Origin: JBHJGM01 sp964405825
GTDB taxonomy: Bacteria > Verrucomicrobiota > Verrucomicrobiia > Opitutales > JBHJGM01
Length of the DNA stretch: 64,000 bases
Assembly: GCA_964405825.1 (NCBI GenBank)
Contig: CAYOPI010000008.1
Span: 11,366-75,365 of the forward strand
Direction of reading: 5' to 3'
Part shown: one piece after another, positions 28,309-36,293 of the stretch
Numbering within the stretch: position 1 is the stretch's first letter
Layout: each line of letters begins with the position of its first letter
The notes under the pieces: model-generated
What the model was told of the DNA's origin: nothing
Seen by the model: only the letters and a program-made list of their open reading frames with translations
The model's database searches: none
Made by a program: the position numbers and the translations under genes

Positions 28309-28336
28309 TTGACCCGATAGTTCGCCCGGGTATGAT
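28309..28336 (+). promoter_or_regulatory. Predicted sigma70-like promoter of the leuC operon
   Basis: TTGACC (28309-28314) and TATGAT (28331-28336) are 16 bases apart, close to consensus. Transcription would start near 28343, giving a 5' leader of about 17 bases before the leuC ATG at 28360. It is the strongest promoter match seen in the window and lies just after a terminator, as expected for an operon start. Confidence 0.6.
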
Positions 28337-28359
28337 CAAGCGTTACAACTGTTTCCGGC

Positions 28360-29790
28360 ATGCCCAAGAACCTCTACGAAAAAGTCTGGGAAGCGCACAC
28401 CGTGCGCACGCTCTCCAGCGGCCAGACCCAGCTCTTCATCGGAACGCACCTCATTCACGAGGTGACCAGCCCGCAGGCCTTTGGAATGCTGCGCGACCGT
28501 GGCCTGAAGGTCCGGTTTCCCAAGCGTACGTTCGCCACGGTCGACCACATTGTGCCCACGCACGAGCGCGTGGAGCCGTTCACCGACCAGCTGGCCGATG
28601 CCATGATCAAGGCCCTGCGCGCGAACTGCAAGGAGCAGGGCATCACCTTCTTCGATCTGTCCACCGGCAAGCAGGGGATCGTTCATATGGTCGGCCCCGA
28701 GCAAGGAATCACCCAGCCGGGTTCGACGATCGCCTGCGGGGACAGTCACACCGCCACCCACGGGGCTTTCGGAGCGATCGCCTTCGGCATCGGCACCAGT
28801 CAGGTGCGCGACGTCCTCGCCACCCAGACCATGGCGATGAACAAGCTCAAGGTGCGGCGGATCAACGTGAATGGAAAGCTGGCCCCGGGCGTCTACGCCA
28901 AGGACGTCATCCTGCACATCATCCGCAAGCTCGGCGTCAAGGGCGGCCTGGGCTACGCCTACGAGTACGGCGGCGAGGTCTTCGACAACTTCAACCAGGA
29001 AGAGCGGATGACCGTCTGCAATATGTCCATCGAGGGTGGGGCACGCTGCGGGTACGTCAATCCGGACGAGACCACCTTTGCCTACCTGCGCGGGCGTCCC
29101 TACGCGCCCAAAGGCGATGACTGGGATGCCGCCGTTGAGCGCTGGCGCGCGGTCGCCTCCGACCCGGGCTGCCAGTACGACGACGTGGTCGAGTTTGACG
29201 CCGCCGACATCCGCCCGACCGTCACCTGGGGGATCAACCCGGGCCAGGCCATCTTCATCGACGAGGACATGCCGGAAATCCAGGCGCTGCCCGAGAAGGA
29301 CCGCGCCACCGCCGAGGAAGCCTACACCCACATGCATCTGGAGGCCGGTCGTCCGATCAAGGGTACGCCGATCAACGTCGCCTTTCTGGGTTCGTGCACC
29401 AACGGGCGCATCAGCGACCTGCGCGAGGCCGCCCGTTACCTTGAGGGCCGCAAGGTTGCCCCCGGGGTGCAGGCCATCTGCGTGCCCGGTTCGCAGATCA
29501 CCGCCCTGCAGGCCGAGAAGGAAGGCATCGACAAAGTCTTCAAGGAGGCCGGCTTTGAGTGGCGCGGGGCCGGGTGCTCGATGTGTCTGGCGATGAACCC
29601 GGACAAATTGATCGGCGACCAGCTCTGCGCCAGTTCCAGCAACCGCAACTTCAAGGGCCGCCAGGGCAGCCCGACCGGCCGCACCGTCTTGATGTCGCCG
29701 GTCATGGTGGTCGCCGCCGCCGTCACCGGCACCGTCACCGACGCCCGCGAGGTCTTCGGCGTCAGCCCCGTGGCCGCCGCCGGGGTGTAG
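28360..29790 (+). CDS. leuC: 3-isopropylmalate dehydratase, large subunit
   Basis: 476 residues, standard length. Aconitase-superfamily motifs are present: CGDSHTATHGAFGAIAFGIG, GSCTNGRISDLREA and the pair in GAGCSMCLAMNPD, which together bind the [4Fe-4S] cluster and substrate. With LeuD it isomerises 2- to 3-isopropylmalate in leucine synthesis. The operon continues with a toxin-antitoxin pair and then leuD, so the two subunit genes are separated by 463 bases and not adjacent as usual. The ATG lacks a clear ribosome binding site. Confidence 0.95.
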   Translation: MPKNLYEKVWEAHTVRTLSSGQTQLFIGTHLIHEVTSPQAFGMLRDRGLKVRFPKRTFATVDHIVPTHERVEPFTDQLADAMIKALRANCKEQGITFFDLSTGKQGIVHMVGPEQGITQPGSTIACGDSHTATHGAFGAIAFGIGTSQVRDVLATQTMAMNKLKVRRINVNGKLAPGVYAKDVILHIIRKLGVKGGLGYAYEYGGEVFDNFNQEERMTVCNMSIEGGARCGYVNPDETTFAYLRGRPYAPKGDDWDAAVERWRAVASDPGCQYDDVVEFDAADIRPTVTWGINPGQAIFIDEDMPEIQALPEKDRATAEEAYTHMHLEAGRPIKGTPINVAFLGSCTNGRISDLREAARYLEGRKVAPGVQAICVPGSQITALQAEKEGIDKVFKEAGFEWRGAGCSMCLAMNPDKLIGDQLCASSSNRNFKGRQGSPTGRTVLMSPVMVVAAAVTGTVTDAREVFGVSPVAAAGV

Positions 29791-29813
29791 CCGGAAGACC
29801 GAGCGTCGCTTGT

Positions 29814-30032
29814 ATGTCTATGAACACTCAGTTCCACCTGCTCATCGAGAAGGACGAGGATGGCTGGTACGTGGGCTCCATCCCGGAATTGCCCGGCTGC
29901 CACACGCAGGCTCAGACCCTCGAGGAGCTGCGCGAGCGCATCCGCGAGGCCGCGCTTGCGTATCTCGGTGAGTCCGATGTGTCTCCCTCAATGGAGTTTG
30001 TCGGCGTGGAGGACTTTGCGGTTTCGGAATGA
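29814..30032 (+). CDS. hicB: HicB-like antitoxin (short form)
   Basis: 72 residues from the ATG at 29814, or 70 from the ATG at 29820. The HicB partial-RNase-H fold signature is clear: EKDEDGWYVGSIPELPGC followed by HTQAQTLEELRERIREA. There is no room for the C-terminal helix-turn-helix or ribbon-helix-helix domain that many HicB proteins use for autoregulation. Antitoxins of this family block HicA. The stop TGA overlaps the hicA ATG as ATGA, so antitoxin precedes toxin, the reverse of the classical hicAB order. Lying 23 bases after leuC, it is probably transcribed from the leuC promoter. Confidence 0.85.
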   Translation: MSMNTQFHLLIEKDEDGWYVGSIPELPGCHTQAQTLEELRERIREAALAYLGESDVSPSMEFVGVEDFAVSE

Positions 30033-30247
30033 GTCCACGGCTGCCGCGCATCTCGGGAAAGGAAGTCGTGCGAGTACTCCAGCAGAAAGGATTTGAAGTG
30101 CGACGGGTGCGAGGTTCGCATCATTTTCTGGTTCATCCGGACGGGCGCCGGACGGTAGTCCCCGTCCATGGCCCCGAGATTCTTGGACCGGGCCTGCTTC
30201 GAAAGATCCTGCGTGACTGCCACCTCGACATCGCTGACTTAGGATAA
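30029..30247 (+). CDS. hicA: HicA-like toxin (mRNA interferase)
   Basis: 72 residues, normal HicA size. The double-stranded-RNA-binding-like fold is signalled by ISGKEVVRVLQQKGFEV, RRVRGSHHFLVHPDGR with the catalytic His in GSHHF, and PEILGPGLLRKILRD. HicA toxins cleave mRNA when freed from HicB. All key residues are present, so the pair is likely active. It overlaps hicB by four bases and ends only six bases before leuD, so its translation is tied into the leucine operon. Confidence 0.88.
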   Translation: MSPRLPRISGKEVVRVLQQKGFEVRRVRGSHHFLVHPDGRRTVVPVHGPEILGPGLLRKILRDCHLDIADLG

Positions 30248-30253
30248 CTCACC

Positions 30254-30853
30254 ATGCCACTCGAAAAAATCTCCCAGGTGACCGGACGGGGCGTGCCCCT
30301 GCCCGGCAACGATATCGACACCGACCGGATCATCCCGGCGCGCTTCATGAAGGTGCTCACTTTTGACGAGTTGGGTCCGCTGGCCTTTTACGACGAGCGC
30401 TTCGGTGAGAACGGCAAGCAGCGGCCCCACGTGCTCAACGAGGATCGCTTCCGCGGTGCGCCCATTCTGGTCACCGGTTCCAACTTCGGCTGCGGCTCCT
30501 CGCGCGAGCATGCGCCGCAGTCGCTGTACCGCTACGGTTTTCGGGCGGTCATCGCCGAGAGCTTTGCCGAGATCTTCTTCGGCAACTCCACGACCCTCGG
30601 CATGCCCTGCGTGGTCCTCGCTGCGGAGGACCGCCACGCACTGAGCGCCGCCGTGGAGGCCGACCCGACCCTGGAGATCACCATCGATCTTGACTCGATG
30701 CAGGTGCACGCGGGCGCGAACACCTACCCGTGCGTCATGCCGGACTCCGCCCGCCAGAGCCTCCTGGGCGGCAACTGGGATCCGCTGGCCGAACTGGTCG
30801 AGGGCGCCGACGACGTCGACCGCGTTGCCGCGCAGCTTCCCTACGTTGACTGA
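30254..30853 (+). CDS. leuD: 3-isopropylmalate dehydratase, small subunit
   Basis: 199 residues. The swivel-domain signatures PGNDIDTDRIIPARF near residue 17 and TGSNFGCGSSREHAPQ near residue 75 identify LeuD. It pairs with LeuC to form the active isomerase. The ATG is six bases after the hicA stop. The following PLP-enzyme gene starts 11 bases later at a GTG, so the unit leuC-hicB-hicA-leuD-PLP enzyme looks like one transcript. Confidence 0.95.
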   Translation: MPLEKISQVTGRGVPLPGNDIDTDRIIPARFMKVLTFDELGPLAFYDERFGENGKQRPHVLNEDRFRGAPILVTGSNFGCGSSREHAPQSLYRYGFRAVIAESFAEIFFGNSTTLGMPCVVLAAEDRHALSAAVEADPTLEITIDLDSMQVHAGANTYPCVMPDSARQSLLGGNWDPLAELVEGADDVDRVAAQLPYVD

Positions 30854-30864
30854 CGCACCCATCG

Positions 30865-32040
30865 GTGAGCGCAGCGGACAAAGACACCTGGCGGCCCGAA
30901 ACCCGGGCCGTGCACGAAGGCGTTTACCTGGACAGCCAGTGGAACTCGGTCACCACGCCGATCTACCCCAGCTCGACGTTTTACTTTGACGGGCTCGATA
31001 CGCCGCCGAAGTACGACTACACACGCTCGGGCAACCCCACCCGCCAGGCGCTGATCGACAACCTTGTCGCCATGGAGGGCGGCGCGGGCGGCATCGCGAC
31101 CTCCAGCGGAATGAGCGCCATCGCCACCGTGCTGATGCTGCTCTCGGCGGGCGACCACGTCATTGCCGGCCACGAGATCTACGGTGGCTCACACCGGCTC
31201 TTCTCGCAGTTGTTGCCGCGACTGGGCCTGGAGTTCTCCTTCGTCGACCTCTGCGACGCCGAGGCCCTCCGGGGCGCCTTTCGCCCGGAAACCAAACTCG
31301 TCTGGCTGGAGACGCCGACCAATCCCCTGCTCAACATTGTCGACATCGCCGCCGTCGTGGAGGCGGCCCGGGCCCACGAGGCGCTGACGGCCATCGACAA
31401 CACTTTCCTCACCCCGCTGCTGCAACGTCCGCTCCCGTTCGGGGTTGATGTCTCCGTGCATGCGACCACGAAGTACCTCAACGGCCACAGTGACGTGGTC
31501 GGCGGGGCTGCGATCGCGCGCACGCCCGAGCTGGCCGAACGCCTCGGCTGGCTGGCCAACTGTTTGGGCACAAGCTGCTCGCCCTTTGACGCGTGGCTGG
31601 TCCTGCGCGGGGTGAAAACGCTGCCGGCCCGCCTGCAGTCCCACGAACGCAACGCCCGCGCCCTGGCCGGGTTCCTGCAAGGCCGCCCGGAGGTTACCCG
31701 CGTGCTCTACCCGGCACTGCCGGAACATCCGGGCCATGAGCTGGCCGCGCGCCAGCAAGAAGGCTTTGGCGGGATGCTCTCCTTCGAGGTGGACCCCGGG
31801 AAGGTCGATCTGGACCGGTTCTTTCGCGCGTTGAAGCTCTTTCACCTCTCGGTCAGTCTGGGCGGTGTGGAGTCGCTGATCGAGCAGCCCTGGTCCATGA
31901 GCCACCTGGCAATGCCTGCGCAGGCCAAGCACGCCGCCGGCATCACCGAAGGGCTTGTGCGCGTGTCGGCCGGGATCGAGCACCCCGACGACCTTTGCAC
32001 CGATCTCGGCACGGCGCTTGCGTCAAGTGGAACAAATTAG
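30865..32040 (+). CDS. Trans-sulfuration PLP enzyme (cystathionine gamma-synthase/beta-lyase family)
   Basis: 391 residues from a GTG at 30865. Cys/Met-metabolism fold-type I features are visible: YDYTRSGNPTRQALIDNL, the substrate-pocket segment GGSHRLFSQLLPRLG, the stretch LVWLETPTNPLLNIVDI and the PLP lysine in HATTKYLNGHSDVVGG. The C-terminus SLGGVESLIEQPWSMSH is also diagnostic. Family members include cystathionine gamma-synthase, beta-lyase and O-acetylhomoserine sulfhydrylase, which cannot be separated by eye. The role is in methionine or cysteine metabolism; its place after leuD suggests co-expression with branched-chain synthesis. Confidence 0.88.
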   Translation: MSAADKDTWRPETRAVHEGVYLDSQWNSVTTPIYPSSTFYFDGLDTPPKYDYTRSGNPTRQALIDNLVAMEGGAGGIATSSGMSAIATVLMLLSAGDHVIAGHEIYGGSHRLFSQLLPRLGLEFSFVDLCDAEALRGAFRPETKLVWLETPTNPLLNIVDIAAVVEAARAHEALTAIDNTFLTPLLQRPLPFGVDVSVHATTKYLNGHSDVVGGAAIARTPELAERLGWLANCLGTSCSPFDAWLVLRGVKTLPARLQSHERNARALAGFLQGRPEVTRVLYPALPEHPGHELAARQQEGFGGMLSFEVDPGKVDLDRFFRALKLFHLSVSLGGVESLIEQPWSMSHLAMPAQAKHAAGITEGLVRVSAGIEHPDDLCTDLGTALASSGTN

Positions 32041-32103
32041 CCCTTCACCGCTTCTGACTTTACGTCCCCGGGCGCCCCTGCGCTGATTTCCCCAGACCTG
32101 AAC

Positions 32104-32763
32104 ATGGAAGCCTTCGAGTTAGCCCGTATTGTCATCTACTCGCTCCTGGCCGTTTGCTCGCTGCTGACGGTCTTCGTCGTGGTCGAGCGCCTGATTACCC
32201 TGCGCCAGCAAAACGTCATTCCAAAGGAACTGGTGCAGCGCTTCGTGGACGGCCACCTCGAGGACACCCGCGAGGACCTCAACACCGTCGGCGGGCGCAT
32301 CGTGGCCTTTTACCGGCGCAACAACCCCGACCCCGAAGCGCTCAAGGCCTTCGCCGGGCTCGAAGTCACGCGGCTGGAACGCGGGCTGTTCATCCTCGAG
32401 ATTGTGGTCGCTGGCGCGCCCCTGCTGGGACTGTTGGGCACGATCGTCGGCCTGACCGAGGTTTTCGGTTCGATTTCGGCGCAAACCGGGCTGCCGGACA
32501 CCGGACGCTTCCTCAACGGGCTCAAGGGCGCGCTGTTCACCACGATGGCGGGGCTGGCCGTCGCCATGCCCGCGCTGGTGGGCAACAACTTTCTGGGGCG
32601 GCGCATCGAGCTGCTTTCGGCGCAGATCGAGGTGGGCGTCCAGCGCCTGATGGACCTCTGTCCGCAGACCGGCCGGCTCCTGCCCCATGCCACCCCGCCG
32701 GTCGCGCCCCCGACCCCGCCGACCGACGAGTCCGAGGCGTCCCCGGCCCCCGCCCAGATCTAG
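32104..32763 (+). CDS. MotA/TolQ/ExbB proton channel family protein
   Basis: 219 residues with three membrane helices in the ExbB/TolQ arrangement: an N-terminal helix (YSLLAVCSLLTVFVVVERL), then two after a cytoplasmic loop (IVVAGAPLLGLLGTIVGL and LFTTMAGLAVAMPALVG). The LGLLGTIVGL motif is the family signature. A Pro/Ala-rich tail of about 25 residues follows the last helix and is unusual. It pairs with the ExbD-like protein 24 bases downstream to form a proton-driven motor. No TonB or TolA gene lies beside it. Confidence 0.88.
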   Translation: MEAFELARIVIYSLLAVCSLLTVFVVVERLITLRQQNVIPKELVQRFVDGHLEDTREDLNTVGGRIVAFYRRNNPDPEALKAFAGLEVTRLERGLFILEIVVAGAPLLGLLGTIVGLTEVFGSISAQTGLPDTGRFLNGLKGALFTTMAGLAVAMPALVGNNFLGRRIELLSAQIEVGVQRLMDLCPQTGRLLPHATPPVAPPTPPTDESEASPAPAQI

Positions 32764-32787
32764 CCAGTCCTCCCCGATCGCCTCGCC

Positions 32788-33195
32788 ATGTTGATGGGTC
32801 CGCGCAAACGCCGCCGCAACGAGATCAACATCGTCCCGCTGGTCGACGTGCTCGTTGTGCTGATCTTTTTCTTCCTCATCATGATGGAGTTTCGCACGCA
32901 GACCGTGCTTGCGATCACCCCGCCGGAGGTGGAAAGCGCCGGCGAGAGCGAGCAGACCGAGCAGCTGGTGGTGGGCGTGGATGCCGACGGCAACTTTTAC
33001 TTCAACGGCGAGGAGGTCACCCGTGCCGACATGGCCGACCTGCTCAAGACCGCCAGCCAGCTTCGGCCCGACGAGCCCGTGCTGGTGCAGGCCGATGAGG
33101 AAGCCGCCTGGAAAGACGTGGCCTACATCATGGACGAGTGTCGCAAGTGCGGCCTGGACAACATCAACGTGCAGACGCGCGGTGGCGGCGAGTAA
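32788..33195 (+). CDS. ExbD/TolR family protein
   Basis: 135 residues: a short basic N-terminus (GPRKRRRNEINIVPLVDV), one membrane helix carrying the conserved Asp of PLVDVLVVL, and a periplasmic domain. The helix Asp is the proton-transfer residue. It works with the ExbB-like protein upstream. The stop is five bases from the convergent fabV stop. Whether the pair powers TonB encoded elsewhere or a different envelope process is not visible. Confidence 0.88.
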   Translation: MLMGPRKRRRNEINIVPLVDVLVVLIFFFLIMMEFRTQTVLAITPPEVESAGESEQTEQLVVGVDADGNFYFNGEEVTRADMADLLKTASQLRPDEPVLVQADEEAAWKDVAYIMDECRKCGLDNINVQTRGGGE

Positions 33196-33200
33196 AGAGC

Positions 33201-34385
33201 CTACGCCTCCGGCAGCTTCAGGTCCACTTCGACGTCGGCGCCGTAGTCCACGCCGTCCCAGTTGAAGCCGAACAGCTTCAGAAAGTCGTCCTGATAGCCG
33301 GCAAAGTCGGTCAGCGCCTCAAGGTTGTCCGTCTGGACCTTGGGCCAGATCTCCTTGATGGCCTGCTGCACCTCGGGCTGCATCTCGTAGTCGTCCACGC
33401 GCAGGCGCCCGTCCTCATCGAGGGGCGGCTGGTCCAGGGTCAGGCGCTCGCGGAAGAGCCGGTCGATCTGCTCGATGCAGCCCTCCTCCTGCCCGCGCTC
33501 CTTGAGGACCTTCTTGAGGATGCTCAGGTACAGCGGCACCACCGGGATCGCGCTGCTGGCCTGGGTGACGACGGCCTTGTTGACCGAGACGTAGGCCTTC
33601 CCGCCGAGGCCCGCGAGCTTGCCGTCGATCGCGACGCGGGTTTCGTCCAAATGCTTCTTGGCCTGGCCGATGGTGCCGTCCCAGTAAATGGGGTAGGTCA
33701 GCTCGGGCCCGATGTAGGAATAGGCGATCGTGCGCGCGCCTTCGGCCAGGAGATCGGCTTCCGAAAGCGCGTCCATCCACAGCGCCCAGTCCTCGCCGCC
33801 CATCACCTTGACCGTGCCGGAGATCTCCGCCTCGCTGGCAGGATCGAGGCTCACGTCCTCGACGCGCTTCTTGTCGGTGTCGAGGCTCTTGCTGGTGAAG
33901 CCCTGGTCAATGGGCTTGAGCGTGGCGCGAAAATTCTCGCCCGTCTCGGGGTCGGTGCGGCGCGGGGCTGCCAGACTGTAGATCACCAGATCAACCTTGC
34001 CGGGCATCTGCCGGACAGCGTCCAGCGTCTGTGCCTTCACCTCGTTGGCAAAGGCGTCGCCGTTGAGGCTGCGCGCAAACAGACCGGCCCTGGCGGCTTC
34101 CTGCTCGAAGGCGACGGCGTTGTACCAGCCTGCCGAGGCCGGACGCCCCTTGTCCGAGGGCCGCTCAAAGAAAACGCCCGTGGTCGCCGCACCCGCTCCA
34201 AAGGCCGCCGTGATCCGCGAGGAGAGCCCGTAGCCGGTGGAACTGCCGATCACCAGCACGTTCTTCGCCCCGGCAAAGGTGCCCTGCTTCTGTACGGTGG
34301 CGATTTCGCTGGCCACGTGGGCGGCGCAGCCAACGGGATGGGCGGTGATGCAGATGAATCCGCGAATACGGGGCTGTACGATCAT
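33201..34385 (-). CDS. fabV: Trans-2-enoyl-CoA/ACP reductase, FabV type
   Basis: 394 residues from the ATG at 34385; a longer frame exists but begins with non-conserved residues, and FabV proteins start with a sequence like MIVQPRIRGFICITAHP. The NADH-binding motif GSSTGYGLSSRI (near residue 50) has the SDR-like pattern with the FabV-specific spacing. The catalytic Tyr-X8-Lys is visible as YWDGTIGQAKK. The enzyme reduces trans-2-enoyl thioesters in the last step of fatty-acid elongation. FabV-type reductases are generally insensitive to triclosan. Confidence 0.93.
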   Translation of the reverse strand: MIVQPRIRGFICITAHPVGCAAHVASEIATVQKQGTFAGAKNVLVIGSSTGYGLSSRITAAFGAGAATTGVFFERPSDKGRPASAGWYNAVAFEQEAARAGLFARSLNGDAFANEVKAQTLDAVRQMPGKVDLVIYSLAAPRRTDPETGENFRATLKPIDQGFTSKSLDTDKKRVEDVSLDPASEAEISGTVKVMGGEDWALWMDALSEADLLAEGARTIAYSYIGPELTYPIYWDGTIGQAKKHLDETRVAIDGKLAGLGGKAYVSVNKAVVTQASSAIPVVPLYLSILKKVLKERGQEEGCIEQIDRLFRERLTLDQPPLDEDGRLRVDDYEMQPEVQQAIKEIWPKVQTDNLEALTDFAGYQDDFLKLFGFNWDGVDYGADVEVDLKLPEA

Positions 34386-34469
34386 CGATAGTCTGGAAAC
34401 GTGCACCTTCCCGGCTCTGCCCAGCCCTGACAACGGAAAAGTGCGCTCCCGTCGCCGTTGCCGTCTCGC

Positions 34470-35411
34470 TCAATCCGTCCGGTCCCGCCGTCGCCGGGCC
34501 ATGCGTACGGGTGTCTTCAGCCGGTAGATCACCTTCCTTGTCAGGGGCACGCGCGCGTCCAGGCGGAAGTAGCGATCGTCGTCGAGGCAATCCGACTCAA
34601 TGCTGCTAAAATCGTAACCCTCAGGCAACTGGCCCCACCGCTTCGGCGCGTCCTTCGGGCGTACCTTTGTGTGCGTGGAATTCTCCTGAAAGCCGATGTT
34701 GCGCACCAGATTCACCGGAGCCATCAGGTGCAACGTGTCCGCCAGCAGGCAGCTTCGCCCAAAACGAAACGCCCAGGAGTCGACGTGGTGCTGCCGGATG
34801 GCCTCGCTGACTACAGTCCAGTAGCGCCGTTCGCGTTCAGAGCGGTAGAGCCCGGAGGGTTCGGGCTGCTCGAAGATGTCGTCGCGGTAGAGGTTCCACG
34901 TCCTGCGCCAGCTGGCCCAGCCCCAAGAGCGGAAGACCCGCGTCAGGCTGGTGGAAAGGGGCTTTGCCGTGGGGAAGCAGAGTGGCCGCGTGCCCAGAAT
35001 CGTCGCGATGCGCGGGTCCTCGCGGTAGCGTTTGAGGCAGGCGTCACACATCCGAAAAAAGTCCGGGGAGGGCAGGCAGTCGTCTTCGAGGACGATGCCG
35101 CTTTCCTCCTGCTCAAAGAACCAGCTCAGCCCTTCCGAAACGGCCCGGCGGCAGCCCAGATTTTCCGTGCGCAGGAGCGTCTTCAGCTCGCAGTCCCAGT
35201 CAACGCCATCGGTCACCACCTTCTGGGCCTGGGCCACGGCCGCCTGCTCGTGCGCGCCTTTCTCAGGGCGGGGACCGTCACATGAAAAGTACAGCCGGGC
35301 GGGCCGAACCCGGCGGACCGCCTCCAGCACTCGCTCAAGCATGTCCGCCCGATTGAAGCCGATCAGCAGGATCGGTGATCGCGTTCCCGGGCTTCGAGCT
35401 GATGTGGTCAC
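34470..35411 (-). CDS. Glycosyltransferase family 2-like protein
   Basis: 313 residues from a GTG at 35411. The GT-A nucleotide-sugar region is visible: PILLIGFNRADMLERVLEAV, SCDGPRP, RTENLGCRRAVSEG and the metal-binding GIVLEDDCLPSPDFF. This set is typical of GT2-like proteins described as hemolysin-related or sugar transferases. There is no signal peptide; it is cytoplasmic. It stands about 3 kb before the polysaccharide locus and may contribute to it, although it is on the opposite strand. Confidence 0.8.
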   Translation of the reverse strand: MTTSARSPGTRSPILLIGFNRADMLERVLEAVRRVRPARLYFSCDGPRPEKGAHEQAAVAQAQKVVTDGVDWDCELKTLLRTENLGCRRAVSEGLSWFFEQEESGIVLEDDCLPSPDFFRMCDACLKRYREDPRIATILGTRPLCFPTAKPLSTSLTRVFRSWGWASWRRTWNLYRDDIFEQPEPSGLYRSERERRYWTVVSEAIRQHHVDSWAFRFGRSCLLADTLHLMAPVNLVRNIGFQENSTHTKVRPKDAPKRWGQLPEGYDFSSIESDCLDDDRYFRLDARVPLTRKVIYRLKTPVRMARRRRDRTD

Positions 35412-35617
35412 GTCAAAGGTCGAAGCCAGACGGAGGGTTCGGGCGCCTGGGCAGCCTCGACAGGGCTATCCTGCGCTTGGGATGCGTGAGAATGCAAACA
35501 AAGCCGGCCACGACTTCGAGGGGCCCAGATTGAGGGTTCCCAAGGCCCGAATCTCCCTGACCGGCTCCGCCCACTTCGACCTTGCTTCGCCCCGCCGGGG
35601 GGCCTCTGCTAACGCGA

Positions 35618-36271
35618 ATGCGTTGGGGTGCCCTCTTTGACTGGGACGGGGTCGTCATTGATTCCTCCCGTCAGCATGAACTCAGTTGGGAGCAACTTGC
35701 CCGCGAGGAGGACCTTGCGCTGCCCGCCGACCATTTCCACCGGGGCTTTGGCCGCAAGAACACCTGGATTATCCCCAACATCCTGGGCTGGGCGGACGAA
35801 CCCTCCGAAATCGCCCGCCTGGGCGAGCGCAAGGAGTGGCTCTACCGCGAAATTCTGAAGGCCGAGGGCATCGAGCCGCTTCCGGGCGTCAAGCCCCTGC
35901 TGGAAAGCCTGCGCGAGGCCGCGGTCCCGCGGGCGGTCGGCTCCTCCACGCCGCGCGTCAACATCGAGACCATTCTCGGCCTGCTCGGCCTGGAGGGCAT
36001 CTTCGACGTGATTGTGGCCGCTGAAGATGTCCGCCAGGGCAAGCCCGATCCCGAGGTCTTCCTCAAGGGCGCCGCCGCCATCAAGTGCGAACCGGCCCGC
36101 TGCATCGTTTTTGAGGACATGCCGGTGGGCCTTCAGGCGGCCCGGGCCGGCGGCATGAAAGCCGTCGCCGTCACCACCAGCAAGCCCCGCGACGAACTCA
36201 CCGCCGCCGACCGCATCGTCGACTCCTTCGAGGAACTCACTTTGCCTGACCTGCAGTCCCTCGTCTTTTGA
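35618..36271 (+). CDS. HAD-family phosphatase, beta-phosphoglucomutase-like
   Basis: 217 residues from the ATG at 35618; a TTG 12 codons upstream would add a proline-rich tail before motif I. HAD motifs are in order: LFDWDGVVIDSS (motif I, nucleophile Asp), GSSTPR (motif II), the Lys in RQGKPDPEVF and the acidic pair in CIVFEDMPVGL. The cap domain between motif I and II (FGRKNTWIIPNILGW) is the small helical type of beta-phosphoglucomutase-like enzymes. It acts on a phosphorylated sugar or similar; substrate unknown. The symporter gene follows 22 bases later. Confidence 0.9.
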   Translation: MRWGALFDWDGVVIDSSRQHELSWEQLAREEDLALPADHFHRGFGRKNTWIIPNILGWADEPSEIARLGERKEWLYREILKAEGIEPLPGVKPLLESLREAAVPRAVGSSTPRVNIETILGLLGLEGIFDVIVAAEDVRQGKPDPEVFLKGAAAIKCEPARCIVFEDMPVGLQAARAGGMKAVAVTTSKPRDELTAADRIVDSFEELTLPDLQSLVF

Positions 36272-36293
36272 ACCGCATCACCCCCTCCCGCCG

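Noticed and set aside
35413..35658. Small minus-strand open frame between the glycosyltransferase and the HAD gene
   Set aside because: Arg/Pro/Ser-rich translation without start signals, overlapping the HAD motif I region; treated as non-coding.
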